This document shows positions 10,229 to 22,114 of a stretch of 64,000 nucleotides of DNA, in pieces. Under the pieces are notes generated by a model. That model ran no database searches. It was given only the letters and a program-made list of their open reading frames with translations, and had not been told where the DNA came from. The DNA is from Notamacropus eugenii. Its lineage: Eukaryota; Chordata; Mammalia; Diprotodontia; Macropodidae. Positions within the stretch are counted from its first letter, which is position 1. Each line of letters begins with the position of its first letter. The position numbers were made by a program, and so were the translations under genes. Location of the stretch: positions 437,479,377 through 437,543,376 of the forward strand of contig NC_092875.1 in the NCBI RefSeq assembly GCF_028372415.1. Reading direction: 5' to 3'.

Positions 10229-11307
10229 TCATCCCTCTTTGAACCAATTCTGATGATAGTGGGAGACAAGTATTTCCCATTGCCCTGCCCTCACCATATT
10301 CTTCTCCATTGTGAAAGCTCTTCCTGCATGTCTCTTTTATGCAAGATAATCTGCCCATTCTTCTTCTCCCTTTCACCTTCTCCCAAAGCATCCCTCTTTC
10401 TAACTTCTTCATTTTTTTTGAGATCATCCCAATATAATCAGTGCACACCACTGCCTTTTGTCTATGTAAACTCCTTCTAATTGTCTTAATAATGATAAAG
10501 TTCTTAGGAGTTACAACTATCATCTTTTTGTATAGGAATGTAAACATTTTAACCTTAGTAAGTCTATTATGATTTCAAGTTTAGCTTTTAAGTTTCTCTT
10601 GAGCATTGTGTTTGAATGCCAAATTTTCTATTCACCTCTGGTCTTTCCATCAGGAATGCTTGAAATTCCTCTATTTCATGAAATGTCCATTTTCCCCTCA
10701 AGGATTATACTAAACTTTTCTGGGTAGATTATTCTTGATTGTAATTCTAGTGCCTTTATATTCCTTAATATCATATTCTAAGCCCTCTGCTATTTTAATA
10801 TGAAAGTGGCTAAATCTTGTGCGATCCTGACTCTGGCTCCATGGTATCTGAATAGTTACTTTCTGGTTTCTTGCAATATTTTCTCCATTACCTAAGAATT
10901 CTGGAATTTGTCTGTAATGTTCCTGGAAGTTTTCATAGATCTCTTTCAGAAGGTGATCAGTAGATTCTTTTATTCTAGTTTACCCTCTGCATTAAATACA
11001 TCAGGGCAGTTTTTTTTTTTTTATAAATTTTTGAAATGTGATGTCTAGGCTCTGTTTTTGATCATGGCTTTCAGGGAGTCTAAAACTTCTTAAACCATCT
11101 TTCCTCATTTTATTTTCCAGGTTGGATGTTTTTGTAATGAAATATTTCACATTTTATTCTATTTCTTTCATTCTTTTGATTTATTTTATTTTTTCTTCTT
11201 ACCTTATGGAGTCACTAATCTCCATTTGCCCAATTCTGATTTTCAGGCAATTATTTTCTTCAGCGAGCTTTTGTATATCTTTTCCCATTTGGCCAATTCT
11301 ACTTTTG
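10028..11307 (-). mobile_element. L1 LINE: inter-ORF spacer and ORF1 C-terminal to coiled-coil part
   Basis: Read on the minus strand, the right half is decayed L1 ORF1 (blocks such as 'cattcctgatggaaagacca' and the Lys/Glu-rich coiled-coil part near 11150-11300). It is followed by the ORF1-ORF2 spacer with an (AC)n run at 10178-10222. The same spacer blocks flank the simple repeat of the plus-strand L1 at 38.7 and 41.05 kb. This piece and 14722-15890 are two halves of one L1 split by a later insertion. The 214-residue minus frame at 9903-10547 runs through this spacer and is not a gene. Confidence 0.85.
10178..10222. repeat. (AC)n microsatellite in L1 spacer
   Basis: Uninterrupted AC run of about 22 units. 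It sits at the position equivalent to the simple repeat in the L1 at 38.7-41.05 kb. Confidence 0.97.
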
Positions 11308-11368
11308 AAAGAATTCCTGTCTTCTAACTCCTCTTACTGGCATTGTCTCGGGGGCTACCTTGTGGATG

Positions 11369-11680
11369 GGGCAGCTAGGTGGTGCAGTGGATAGAACAAC
11401 AGTGTAATAGCCAGGAGGACCTGAGTTCAAATCTCACCTCAGACACTTGACACTCATTAGCTGTGTGACCTTGGGCAAGTCACTTAACCCCAATTGCCCC
11501 ATCCTGCGTCATCTCCAGTCATCCTGATGAATATCTGGTCACCGGATTCAGATGGCTCTGGAGGAGAAGTGAGGCTGGTGACCTGCACAGCCTTCCCTCA
11601 CTCAAAACAAAGTCAACTGCAAGTCATGTCATCATTTCTCTGATGGCATGGTGTTCTTTGGCAACAAAGGATGAACACAC
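11369..11680 (+). mobile_element. full-length RTE-tailed tRNA-SINE
   Basis: Head 'gggcagctaggtggtgcagt', B-box-like 'gagttcaaatctc', 'tgtgaccttgggcaagtcac', middle 'tcatctccagtcatcctgat' and tail 'catgtcatcatttctctgat'. It is flanked by accttgtggatg (11357-11368) and actttgtgggtg (11681-11692), a 10/12 target-site duplication. It lies in the 5' part of the retrocopy, so it is younger than that insertion. Confidence 0.95.
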
Positions 11681-12884
11681 ACTTTGTGGGTGGGCAAGGC
11701 CGGGGCTCAGCTGAGTGGTAAAATGGCACCACAGCCTACATGAACCCAGCTTGCCTGTTCCAGCTTTGTGAGGTTAGTCTGCCTATCAGTACCTAGAAGA
11801 GTAATAATAATCTCTGACGTAGTTCACAGTTGGAACTTTGAACAGGAGGATACTTTCTCTTGACCTCAGGTAGTAGAAGAAGATGGAAGTGGAAGATCTT
11901 CTGCTCTATGTTTTATTACTTAACCCTGGTGCCCTGGACCAGTGACTTGTCTTAGGGCCACCTTTAAGTGGATCTCTTCCCATCTCATAAGTATATAACC
12001 TGAAGTTAAGACTAGTTGTATGCTTTTGGGAAGGTGGGAGTCAGTCATTTTGACAGCTCCAGAAAGGAACACCCAGTAGGAGCTGAAACCTCCTTCCAAC
12101 TGATCTCATGACAGAGGCAGAGAGATCAATTGCTTCAATGCTTCCATACAATATAACTTGCTTTCTAGAGTTCTCTGGTGGTTTCAATGATTCACAGTCT
12201 GAGTAGGCTAGAATCACCTCTCTCTTACCTAAAAACAGTGCTCCAGTCTCCTCTTGGGTTAGGTGTGGACAGAATGAAGATGAACCAGATGACTCCTTAC
12301 TGGAATTCTTTGAGGGAGAATAGGATGTCGCTTCAATTACATGGATCAAAGGATTCTAGAACTCTTGAAGAATGATGACTCACTAAATGGATTGTCTCTG
12401 GGAGACTTATGAAAAGATGCAGTGGTGAAACTGAGAAGTTAGGGGGCTCTAGTTGTGCTTTGCTTGATTCTTTCCAAGGTATAAATGTGCTCTGCAGCTT
12501 GGGACCAAGGGCTGGTCCAGCTAGTATCTATAAACTATCTCAGACAGATACCCCAGCTAGTCATGCACCCACTCTGACCAAATTGCTTGGTGGACACTTT
12601 GTACCAGAAAAAAAAATTTCTTGAAAATAACTGTTGTTGCACTCTTTAATACAAGTTTGTGTTGATGTACTTGGTCCAAAGAAGACTGAGTTTTCTTCCA
12701 AAGACAGATAGAGTATTGCAGACTATTTGGGAACTCTCTCCTTCCCAGAAGAAGATGTGGGTAAAAAATATCATGCCCCAAATTATGACAAACTTTGCAC
12801 AGAAGAAACCAGCTCTATTTGTTCTGTCTGTGAAGGGTCCTACATTTGTAATGTTGGCTCTCTGCAGGCGACTCTTAGAGCAGG

Positions 12885-12973
12885 TGTACCTAGTTGTAAG
12901 GAGTCTGTACCCACAGAGTTTCCAATCTTGTTCCTAAAGCACATGTACCTAGTAGTAAGGAGTCTGTACCCAT
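12885..12973 (+). repeat. 59/60-bp tandem duplication inside the retrocopy
   Basis: The block 'tgtacctagttgtaaggagt' at 12885 recurs from 12944 with few changes. The period is 59 bases, which breaks what would be a 20-residue repeat (VPSCKESVPTEF / VPSSKESVPMEF). The parent protein may therefore have had a 20-residue repeat that lost one base here. Confidence 0.7.
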
Positions 12974-14721
12974 GGAATTCTACCAACCTAGACAAGAGGT
13001 GGCTCTGTCTTCAGGGAATGGCGGACACAAATTAGGTGGCATGTCTAGGTTTTTAGCTGTTCAGTCGACCAAAGCTGACAAACAAACCTAGTCAGACTAG
13101 ATGAAGATTCTGAGGAGAAGTAAAGCTATGAGAAGATTAGACAAAGTCATTCTACTTCTGCAAGCTAAAGAAAAGAATAAGATTCAGACATTTTTGCAAA
13201 CTGAGCTGGAGCAGAAGAAGCAAATCTATCTGAAGAATGTCATCGCTCACTTAAAAAACCTTCAGGAATCTAGCAAAGGTACTTTAAGTGAGTTATAGGC
13301 ATTGCTTGACCAAGTTGTTAATGTGGAATATCAAATACAGAACCAGCAATAGCAGTACCCATCACACCTTACCATGAGAAACTACCACTAATTTAGATAG
13401 AAGCCCCTACAGAGGTACAACATGACTCAGTGGTTGGACAGGAACCAGTGAAACCATCATTGATTCCAAGGCCTTGCCAATCAGTTTCAGCATGTTGGTT
13501 GTCTCATCTCCCCACATAGGAAGGCGTTTCCCTATGGCATCCGTCCCATCCGTACTCAGAACAATTTTTATTCCTCTCTATTTGCTTTGTAAATTTCTGA
13601 ATAATTTTATTTTAATGAGACTTTTTTAAAAAGACTTTTTCACCTTTTCAAAGTGCCCATTTTATCTATTTTGTAAGAAGCCCTTTTTTGTTTTCTTTAG
13701 CCATAGTGAGATGGTGTTATTGTGTATTTTTAAAATTCATTTTGGATCAAAGGCAGCTGTCTCTCAAAGAGTCTGTATCTGACTGAAACTCTCAGCCTTA
13801 AGTAGAGTGACCTCCTACCCCACAGAGTAGAGATTCACTTCTGATGTCTAGAAAAGACCTTCTTAGATCTTTTTAAAGGAGGCAATACCAGCCCACAAGG
13901 AAGTGTATATTAGCTTTAGTTACTCTGCAACTAACAGACTGGATTGGTTTTTTGTTTCTGAAGTCAGAAAACCTATCAATATTTTGAAAATGAGAAAGCC
14001 CAAGGCATTTGAACTGAGAAAAGTAAGGCAGAATTTCTATAGAAAGAAAATGACAGAGCAAATGGATGAGCTTCCTCCCCCTCTTTCTGCATCTTCAGGA
14101 TGCCATGGTCTTATGGATTTTCATTCCTCATTAAACACTTTCATTTTGCTTGCCAGCGTTTGCAGACTTCTTGCCCTTACATCCTCTGGCTAACTTTGGA
14201 ATAGTGCCTGATCAATAACTTTGGGGCCTGCTTGAATCCCTCTTCCTCAAAGATGTTTTCCCTTTTTCCCCTTATTTCCCCTTAGCTACTACCCAAGGCT
14301 TCTGCTTGGAGTCTTTTCACAACCTCCCTGCTGTCTTGTGGAAGGACTGCCTTGAAACTTTTGTATAAAACAGACTAGAAATGTATATTGAAGGAAAGTT
14401 GTCAGTAGGATTTTACTCTTCTCAACTTCAAATACAAGCTGTTCTTTTGTTTATTTTTATTCTTTACCTAGTGTCAGCAGTGGGCACTAATGTCTTTGTC
14501 ACTAATCCCGAGATACTTCCAGGGCCTGGTCTGTCTGTCTGTCTGCCTCAGAGGAGAACTGGAGGCCCCCCACAGCAGATATAGCACTTTGCGGTCTACA
14601 TAGACTCACTTTGGTCTTTTAAAATAAGTTTGAGTCATCTCTTGTCTATGTTTTTCTTAAGCATCTACTTTGTATAAGACATACAAAGACAAAAATGTTC
14701 TTTCTCTGTAAAAATAGAAAT

Positions 14722-15153
14722 AAGGAATTCTTTTCTTTGATAAATTTTTGAACTTCATTTACCATTTGGCAAATTTGTTTTTTTTTTAAGGTGTTATTTT
14801 CCTCATTTTTTTCTTTTGTGCCTCATTTACTAAACTGTTTATTCTCTTTTCATAATTTTCTTGCAAATTCTCATTTCTTTCCCCAATTTTTCTTTTACTT
14901 CTCTGTTTCTTAGGATCTTCTAGAGATTCTTGCTGGGAATAATATTAATTTTGCATTTTTCTTTGAGGCGTTGCTTATAGCTGTTTTCATGCTGTTGTTT
15001 TTTTCTGACTATGTGTCTTAATTTTCCCTGTCATAGTAGACTTTTATGGTTAGGTTCTTCTTCTTCTTCTCCTTCTCTTCCTCTTCCTTCTTTTCTCATT
15101 TTTTCTAGCCAGGTTCTTGACTTTGAACTTTTTGTTAAATTTGATCTTATTAC

Positions 15154-15194
<41 letters not shown>

Positions 15195-15890
15195 TCTGTA
15201 TGTGTGTGTGTGCATGCAGGTGAGGATGTTGGGGGACTGTCCCAAGTTTCATGTTTTTTTGTGCTGCTATTGTCAAAGCTAGCTCTGGGAAACTGTAAGT
15301 TCTTGGTGCTTCCAGGACAGTATAATCTGAGGAGAGTTGTAGTCACTGTTCTCCTGGTCTATACTCTGATCTAGACCTGGGAAGGACCATTGCTTCCCTG
15401 TAGATGCAATTATTAGTGCTCCTCTTGGCTCTGGAACTGTGACCAGGGTCCCTGCTCCCCTATGGCTGCAATTACTCTTTTCTGCCCTGGAACTGTAATC
15501 CACAACTATATATGGGCAATGCAACAGGGTCCTGTGCCCAATGACAGTCCAGGATCCCTTCTAATCTTTCTGACCAGTTGTCTGACTCCCTTACCATCTC
15601 TGGGCTGAGAGTTTCAGAAGCTTCTGCTGCTATTTTCTCAGCTATTTTCAAGACCTGTTGGTAATGCTATAGCATATTTACTCTAGGCCAGCCCCCACCC
15701 TGGTGTTACAGATCTCTCTTTCTAATCTCCTAAGTTGTCTTCAGGTGGAAAAATATCTCACACCAGCCTTTTGTTGGCTCTGCCTCTACAGAAATTGATT
15801 TGATTTTGTATTTTAAAATTGTTTGGAGGGGAATGTTGAGAGAGTTCAGTTGAGTTGCTTCCTCTACCCTGTCATCTTCTCAATCATCTT
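14722..15890 (-). mobile_element. L1 LINE: ORF1 N-terminal region and 5'UTR
   Basis: It is the continuation of the L1 at 10028-11307. On the minus strand the 5' end near 15885 reads toward 'ggcagagccaacaaaaggct', paralleling 'ggcagagtcaacaaaaagct' in the plus-strand L1 near 36463. The 5'UTR here carries the same Val-Thr-Val-Pro type repeat unit seen at 36.75-36.99 kb. ORF1 N-terminal coding is decayed. Confidence 0.85.
15155..15213. repeat. (GT)n microsatellite in L1 5'UTR/ORF1 boundary
   Basis: About 20 GT units, then an interrupted TG run to 15213. It lies inside the minus-strand L1. Confidence 0.95.
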
Positions 15891-15892
15891 TT

Positions 15893-16510
15893 AATGACCA
15901 AATCTGATGTTTTTTTCCTCTCAGTTCTCATCCTTATTGCTTCTCCACAGCCTTTGAAACTGATGATCACTTTTTTCTCCTCCATACTCTCTCCTCTTTA
16001 GGTTTCCATGACATGGCTCATTGTTGGTTTTCCTCCTAATCATCAGACAGTTCTTTTTCATTCTCCTTTGCTGCATCTTTGTTTAGGACATGCTCATGAA
16101 CTTTGAGTATCCCCCAAAGGCTGTACTGGACTCTCTCCTTCCTCTATACCACTTGGCTTGGTGATCTCATTAGGTCTCATGAGTTTAATTATTATGCCTC
16201 TTGAGAAGATTTTCAGAATCTTGGAATCATTTAAATGGAGATGATAGGATATCTCCAAAGCATATCCCCCAAATCACTTAAGAGTGTAGACCCTTTGAAC
16301 CAGCAACACCTTCCTGTACTATAATGATACATACCTGTCTGGAATCTTTCCTATTGTATGATACTGGAGACAATATATCCAAATTTATTTCTAAGCTCAT
16401 TTAACTTCAAGGTTCTAAAATGACCCTTCAGGTCTTCTTATCCCCCTCCTCCCAGTTATCTTTATGTAGATGACATCTAGCTTTACTCTCTTCTGAGTTC
16501 CAGTCTCACA
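15893..16510 (+). mobile_element. L2 LINE RT C-terminal region
   Basis: 'tccatgacatggctcattgt', 'tttttcattctcctttgctg' and 'gagtatcccccaaaggctgt' correspond to the L2 RT block around the P-Q-G-S-V-L motif (here PKGSVLDS). 'tatgtagatgacatctagct' at about 16463 is the Y-x-D-D-type region, decayed to YVDDI followed by a stop. Confidence 0.75.
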
Positions 16511-16514
16511 TTAG

Positions 16515-16920
16515 TCAATTAATCAAGTGAGTCAACAGACATTTATTAAGCATTTACTACATACATAATACATACATTCACACTCACATACCCCACACTC
16601 TCCACACATAAATGCATTGCACTACTAGAGATACCATAAAAGGCAAATATATGGTCTGTCTTCACAATGACCTCACAACATGCAAATAATTATGCACAGT
16701 ATAAATATATGCATCACAAATATAGTATTTTGTCCAATTTATATATACTCTATGCAACCTGCAAACAACTGTATACACTAAATATAGTACCATATATACA
16801 TATAGTTTCCTTTATACATATATGTAAATACAGAGAGTCCAAAAGGTGAAAATGAGGTAAAAGTATTCCCTGTACAAGGGAAAATCAGTGTAAAGATATA
16901 GTCAGTAGTCACCAGAGGAT
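16515..16920 (-). mobile_element. L2 3' end grading into AT-rich sequence
   Basis: 'acagacatttattaagcatt' is the reverse-complement L2 end. The rest to 16.86 kb is AT-rich, with repeated 'aaatatag' and 'tatacata' words and no clear family. Confidence 0.6.
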
Positions 16921-16924
16921 TTAT

Positions 16925-18060
16925 ACTATCTAACGTTTTCAAAATTCTATTCAAATCTTTACTTCTTTCCTGTTTACCTTTTTCTTATTTTAGTTTATGT
17001 TTCAAAGAGACCCAATAAAATGATTATTTTGCTTTCTGTTTCTTTCTCTAGTGCAATGTTTTCCTTTAGGCATTTAGATTTTGAGTGGTTTTGTGAATAT
17101 ATATCTAGTTTTGATATTATTTCATTCTCTATGCTGCCTTTAAACACAATATAATTTCTCTATGTCTTTTAACCACGTTTATTTTGTTATTTCCTTGTTT
17201 GAGTCTATGATTCCACATAGATTTTGGATTCACATAAAGCATAATAGATTCTATTGCAGTCCTGCCCCTTAACTCTGTGTAACTCTTTGTGTTTCAAGTA
17301 TCCAGCTTTATCATGAATTCTACTACTCCTCCATTTTATGATGAATTCATCCTATTTATATTCATTGCTACTATAATGTATTGTATTTTTCCTTTCATCA
17401 TATCCTATTATAATGTTTTTCCCCTGTCCCCAACTTTCTCCTTTTACAAAAAAAAAGAAAAAGAAAAACAAATAGTTATCTATAATTGGTATGGCCTGAT
17501 ACTAAGCCTTTGCCCTTTGTTTCTTTATGAAATTCAGATCTAAGTTTCTGAGTCTTACTCTTCCTTTCTTTCTACTTTCTTTTTTATTTCTTTTTCTCTC
17601 CTTTTTTCTTTCTTCTTTCCATTCTTTCTTCCCCTTTCCTTCTTTTCTTTTTTCTTTCTTTTTTCTTCTTTCTTTCTTTCCCTTCTTTTTCTCTCTCCTT
17701 TTTCCTTTCTCTCTCTTTTTCTTCCTTTTTTTCTTTCTTTCATTTTAATCTCCCATTTACAATATATCTAATTCTAATCCCTCTTAAATCCTTCTCTTTG
17801 TTATTCCTCTCCTCACCAATTTCCCTGTTGATTTTAATATAATTCTATGCTACATGCCGTATATGTGTGTGTGCATTCGACCTTCCTTCTCGCAGTTGAG
17901 TGAAATTCACATGATACGTTTTCTTCCACTTCTCCTTCCATGTTTCTATATTCTTCTTGTGATACAACCTAATCATGAAGAATAGTAAGTTCCTCTTTCT
18001 TCCACATGTCTTCTCTTGTGTCTTTCACCTCTTCTCTTCCCTTTACTCTTGTAAATAAAT
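16925..18060 (-). mobile_element. L1-like LINE fragment (ORF2 start and spacer)
   Basis: 'agcataatagattctattgc', 'aactctgtgtaactctttgt' and 'cattttatgatgaattcatc' match, in reverse complement, the L1 ORF2 endonuclease start seen on the plus strand at 41.2-41.4 kb. The spacer side is expanded into a polypyrimidine tract. The outer boundaries are uncertain. Confidence 0.5.
17555..17750. repeat. polypyrimidine (TTTC/TTCC)n tract
   Basis: About 195 bases almost purely T and C on the plus strand. The Phe/Ser/Leu-rich plus frame and the Lys/Glu/Arg-rich minus frame across it are low-complexity artefacts. Confidence 0.95.
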
Positions 18061-18169
18061 AGTGAAAAACTCAATTCATTCCCTAAGTTTGTCTTTTTTT
18101 TTTTTGGTTCCCTCTTTGACTTTTGAAGACTGGAGTTTTAAAGAGATAATGATCTCTTTTGACCCCACT

Positions 18170-20080
18170 ACAGCATCCTAGAATTTGAAAGTTGGAAGAG
18201 ACCTCAGCAGTTATCTAGTATCAGTTATACACGAAGGGAAGCCTTACCACATACCACACGTAATCATCCAGTCTCTGTTTGAATACCTCTAGGTAGGGGA
18301 AACTCATGATCTCTTGAGGTAGCTCATTCCACTTTTGAACTCTAATTATTAAGAATATTTTTTGGCACAAGACCTAAATTGGCCTAAGCACCCTCTACCC
18401 ATTGCTACTGGCTCTGCGTTCTATGGTTAAATAGAACAAATCTCTTCTCCATATGACAGCCCTTATATTACTTGAAGATAGTTATCATCTTTCCCCTGAA
18501 TTTTCTCTTCTCCAGGCTAAACAAATACAGTCTCTTTAAACAAACCTCATATGTCATGGATTCTTGACCTGTAACTGGTCTGGTTGCCTTCCTTTCAGTA
18601 CTCTCCAGCTTATCATAGCAGTTTTTAAATTACAGTACCCAGTACTGAACACAATAATCTACATGAGGTTTAGTGATGTTAGAGTACAGTGGGACCACCT
18701 TTCTATAGCTGGAAGTTATTTCTCTCTTAATGCAGCCTAAGATCCTATTAGATTTTTTGGTGGCCATGGCTCACTACTGAATCATGTTGAGTCCCCCAAA
18801 ACACTTACATATTTTTCACAACAATTGTAGTCTTTACATGCCTTTCTTATTTTATGCTTGTGAAGTTGAATTTTTTGTATTCAAGTACGAAACTTTGTAA
18901 TTATCCCAACTGCATGTCATCATATCAAATTCATTCCAAGAGTCTAGCCTGTCAAAATCCTTTTGGATCATGATTATGAAGACCCTTGGGTCAGCTATGC
19001 CTCCTAACTTTGTGTCATCTGTAAATCTGATGAGCATGTCATTTATTCCTTTATCTAAATAGCTGATAAAAATTTTAAATAGTGTGAGGTCCAGAATGAA
19101 TCTTAGAGGTATTCACCATATTGATACAGGACAACTAATCTTTAAATAGATACACACCCAGTTCTGAATCTACATGCTTACATAAGCTTATACCATTTAA
19201 TACATATCTCTCCATTGTTTCCACAACTAAAATATGAACTGCTTCATTAAGACCTCAGTATATTATATTCACAGCATCTTCCTCATCTTACCAGTTAAGT
19301 AATACTGATATAAAAGGTAATGCTCACGAACCCTTTCTTTAATGATCCATTTTAGAATTTCCATAAGAATTTGGGTCAAGTTCCTTGGCCACTAATTTGC
19401 AGACTCTGTTCTCTCCCCCCTCACCTCAACAAATCATTTTTTGTTTGTTTGTTTTAAAAGCATGACATTTTCCCATCCCCGGTCTTGCAATACCTCTCTT
19501 CTTTTTCCATGATATTCCAAATTTCACTGACAGTGGATGAGCAATCATACCTATCAGTTCTTTCAGAACCTAAGGTTATAATCCATTTGAGTCATGTGAA
19601 CTGAATTCACTAAGGGCAGTTACATTTTTTCTTATTTTCATCTTACTTATTTGAGTATCAGCTCCTTGCTAGTCATTTTTGTTTTGTTATTTCCACTGTG
19701 GTCAGTATCTTTTGGAGAGAAAATAGAATCAAAGTAAAAGTAGAAAAGCTCTTTCAGTTACCATCCCATCTGCCCCAAGCAAAGGTCTTATCCCTACTTT
19801 AATCCTTATTTTTTCCCAACATAGCAAAAAAATCCCCAACATTACTAGTTCACAATTAATTGATCATCATTTAGTCCCTTCAAATTTCTCAAACTTTTCT
19901 CCTTATGTAATCACCTGCTGGAGGACCACACCTTCAGGCCTTGTCTTTTGGAGTGGTTCAACTCAGATCATCCTGATTTCAGCATTATCTATGAGGGGGA
20001 ACTTTTCTTCTTTGCTATTAGAGGTTACTCAGGGGAGGTAGACCTGTTTAGAAACTTTCATGTCACCATTGTAACTTGGT
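18170..20080 (-). mobile_element. long CR1/L3-type LINE
   Basis: On the minus strand an open stretch at 18852-19037 contains the RT motif region FTDDTKLGG (CR1: F-A-D-D-T-K-L-G-G), with the first catalytic-motif Ala replaced by Thr. Downstream come blocks matching the CR1 C-terminus and 3' region ('ttctcttctccaggctaaac', 'tgacagcccttatattactt', 'ggtagctcattccacttttg'). The 3' end is near 18170. The 5' side (to about 20 kb) is recognisable by 'atttcactgacagtggatga' and 'ggacttt/gtc'-type blocks. No complete frame. Confidence 0.85.
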
Positions 20081-20144
20081 CTGTGATTCAAATTTTCAAA
20101 GATCTGATCACCTCTGGACTACAAGGTTCCTATTCCACACTGCC

Positions 20145-20180
20145 CCTGCTGCTGCTACTACTGCTACTACTACTATTCTT
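20145..20180. repeat. (CTG/CTA)n triplet repeat
   Basis: About 12 triplets of ctg and cta in a pyrimidine-rich context. Confidence 0.85.
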
Positions 20181-20229
20181 TCTTCTTTTTGTACTCCTAA
20201 TCCTACTAGTACCACTAAGGTATATCACA

Positions 20230-20930
20230 CCTTAAATTTTTCAAAGAACTTTACGTACCTTATCACATAGAACAAAGAGACTAGTTTCCATAGTATGGAG
20301 GTAATAACAAATCTTGAAGCTTGGTATAAGCCACTAATAAGAGCACTTATGCTTTTTGACCTCTATGAAAAATTGTCTCCATTGGTCAGGGCTTATTTCC
20401 ATGGCTAGGTTCTCATGCTGGTAGCATTTTGTAATCTTGTCTCCTTGCTTCTTAATCTATCTTATAGAGAAAAAACCTACTCCAATATATGAGGTAGTGA
20501 ACAAATGCCCTGAGTGAATATTAACCTGTTAACTATAGACATATAGATAGCTACTACCATAAAGTTTAAAGATTGGGAAGGGACAGTTTAGAGTCAAAAC
20601 AAGAAATTCAAGTTATAAACAAACTTAATGGTATCCTTATTTATCTTTTATTTGATGAAATTTGTTGCCCTCATCTCTAGGAGTAGAAAATGAATCTTTC
20701 CCTTGCCAAGACATGAGGGAAGGTTTTCATATCTATGATGTGAATAATATATTTATGGGGTGAGCCATGGTGTCATCCAGATTCACTGTCCTCTCGATCC
20801 TTCTCTACCTCCTCTACTTCCTTATTTAATTATAATTCTCAAAGATCCCAAAGCATAGATTTGGGAGTGGAAGGAACTCATAATACCTTAGCTCCCTACC
20901 AAAAAATGCTCTCAAGGTTCTAGAATGTCA
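20230..20930. other. largely unrecognised sequence
   Basis: Only short MIR-like scraps are seen ('caaagaactttacgtacctt' near 20240; 'atagatttgggagtggaagg' near 20856). Confidence 0.45.
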
Positions 20931-20934
20931 AACA

Positions 20935-21900
20935 GTGAGCTAGTCAGCCAACAAGTGTTTAAGTGCTTATTATGTGCATGGATATTATCAGCTAGCGATA
21001 GAAACAGTTACAGAATACAAACAGTTCCTATCCTCAAAGAGCTCCTCAATTCTAATGAGGGACAGAGCATTAAAATTGTAAATGGCAAATAATCTCAGAG
21101 AAAAGACAATAAGTTGAGGTCAGAGGTGAGAGGATGGCAGGGGCCTATTGAAGAATTTAGGATTTCAGATGAATCTTGAAAGGAGCCAGAGAAGGCAGAA
21201 GGAAGAAATGATGAAGAAGAAAATTCCAAGAATGGGGGACAGCCAACAGGAATGCACAATCAGGAGTGTCCTGTGTGAGAAACAGCAAGAAAAGGAATGT
21301 CTCCAGATCTCAGATTATGTGGAGTAGAAACCTAGTCGAAGATGTGTGAAACACAATTGACTGTGTGACACCGGGGGTCAGGAGAAAAATTAGGGCCAGA
21401 TAAAGAGATCTGAGAATCATATGCTTAAAAACTAAACCTGATGGGATCACTAAGCAAGATAATATAAAGGAAGAAGCAGAGAGGGCCCAGGACATTTGAA
21501 GGATACCAAGTTAGTAGATGAAACCTGGAAGAAGATCCAGAAAAGAGGAGTGCTCAGAGAGACTGGAGGACCAGCAGGAGAAGACAGTGTTATGAAATCC
21601 TAGACAGGAGAGAGAAAATCCAAGACAAGATGGTAAATAATAGTGTCAACAGCTATAGAAGAGCAAGAAGGATGAGAACTGAGTAAAAGCTATTCAATTT
21701 GCCAATTAAAATATTGGTAATTTTAGAGGGAGAAGTTTTAATTGAATGATGAGATCAAATGTCAGACCATAGTATATTTAGAAGAAGGTGAAAGAAGATA
21801 ATATGACAGCCCGGATTGTAGACAGCTTTTTAGAGGAGGTTAGCCATGAAAGAGAGGAAAAATAAAGGATACCAGCCAGTGGCTATGGTTTGATTGAGCC
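20935..21900 (-). mobile_element. L2 LINE 3' region
   Basis: Starting at 'caacaagtgtttaagtgctt', it continues through 'tatcctcaaagagctcctca', 'aagaatgggggacagccaac' and 'gtgtgagaaacagcaagaaa'. This is the order of reverse-complement L2 3' sequence. About 1 kb, frames lost. Confidence 0.75.
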
Positions 21901-22114
21901 CCTTAGCCAGTTCAGGTGATCTACAAGTTTCCTTCCAGTGGTGAATCCTATTCAGTTTTATTCAGTTTATAGCACAAGAAAACACTTGTAAATATGTAAG
22001 TAATCTCTGCTTGTTAAGTATTGACCACTTGACATCCCTTCAGCCTCTTAGCAATGAAAAAGGGAAGAAGAGCAAATGGTCATAAGTCAACTTCTAGTGC
22101 TTTGGGAGTTGAAA

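Larger units (their letters stand above)
11308..14721 (+). pseudogene. probable processed retrocopy of an unidentified transcript, inserted in L1
   Basis: L1 ORF1 stops at 11307 and resumes at 14722. The junctions carry a 16-bp direct repeat with three mismatches (from 11308 and from 14722), and an A-rich stretch (gtaaaaatagaaat) precedes the right copy. The 5' end is relatively GC-rich, as a 5'UTR would be. Decayed but protein-like frames follow: 12060-12330 (Ser/Thr-rich, acidic), 12409-12624, 12727-12990 and 13101-13298. The last is Lys/Glu/Gln-rich, with a coiled-coil-like 65 residues ending at a stop. They are linked by frameshifts and stops, and about 1.4 kb of AT-rich 3'UTR-like DNA follows. 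I do not recognise the parent gene. It could instead be a non-LTR fragment, but no RT or ORF1 signature is seen. Confidence 0.55.

Noticed and set aside
9903..10547. 214-residue minus-strand open frame, the longest in the window
   Set aside because: It crosses the L1 inter-ORF spacer and a (TG)n run (hence its poly-Cys/Val stretch). The sequence aligns by eye to spacer DNA of the other L1, so it is not a gene.
11300..11368. tRNA gene at the head of the SINE (11369 onward)
   Set aside because: Only an A/B-box-like, tRNA-related SINE head is present. It lacks a foldable acceptor stem and is followed by a SINE body.
17527..17748. Phe/Ser/Leu-rich plus frame and Lys/Glu/Arg-rich minus frame
   Set aside because: Low-complexity translation of a polypyrimidine tract.
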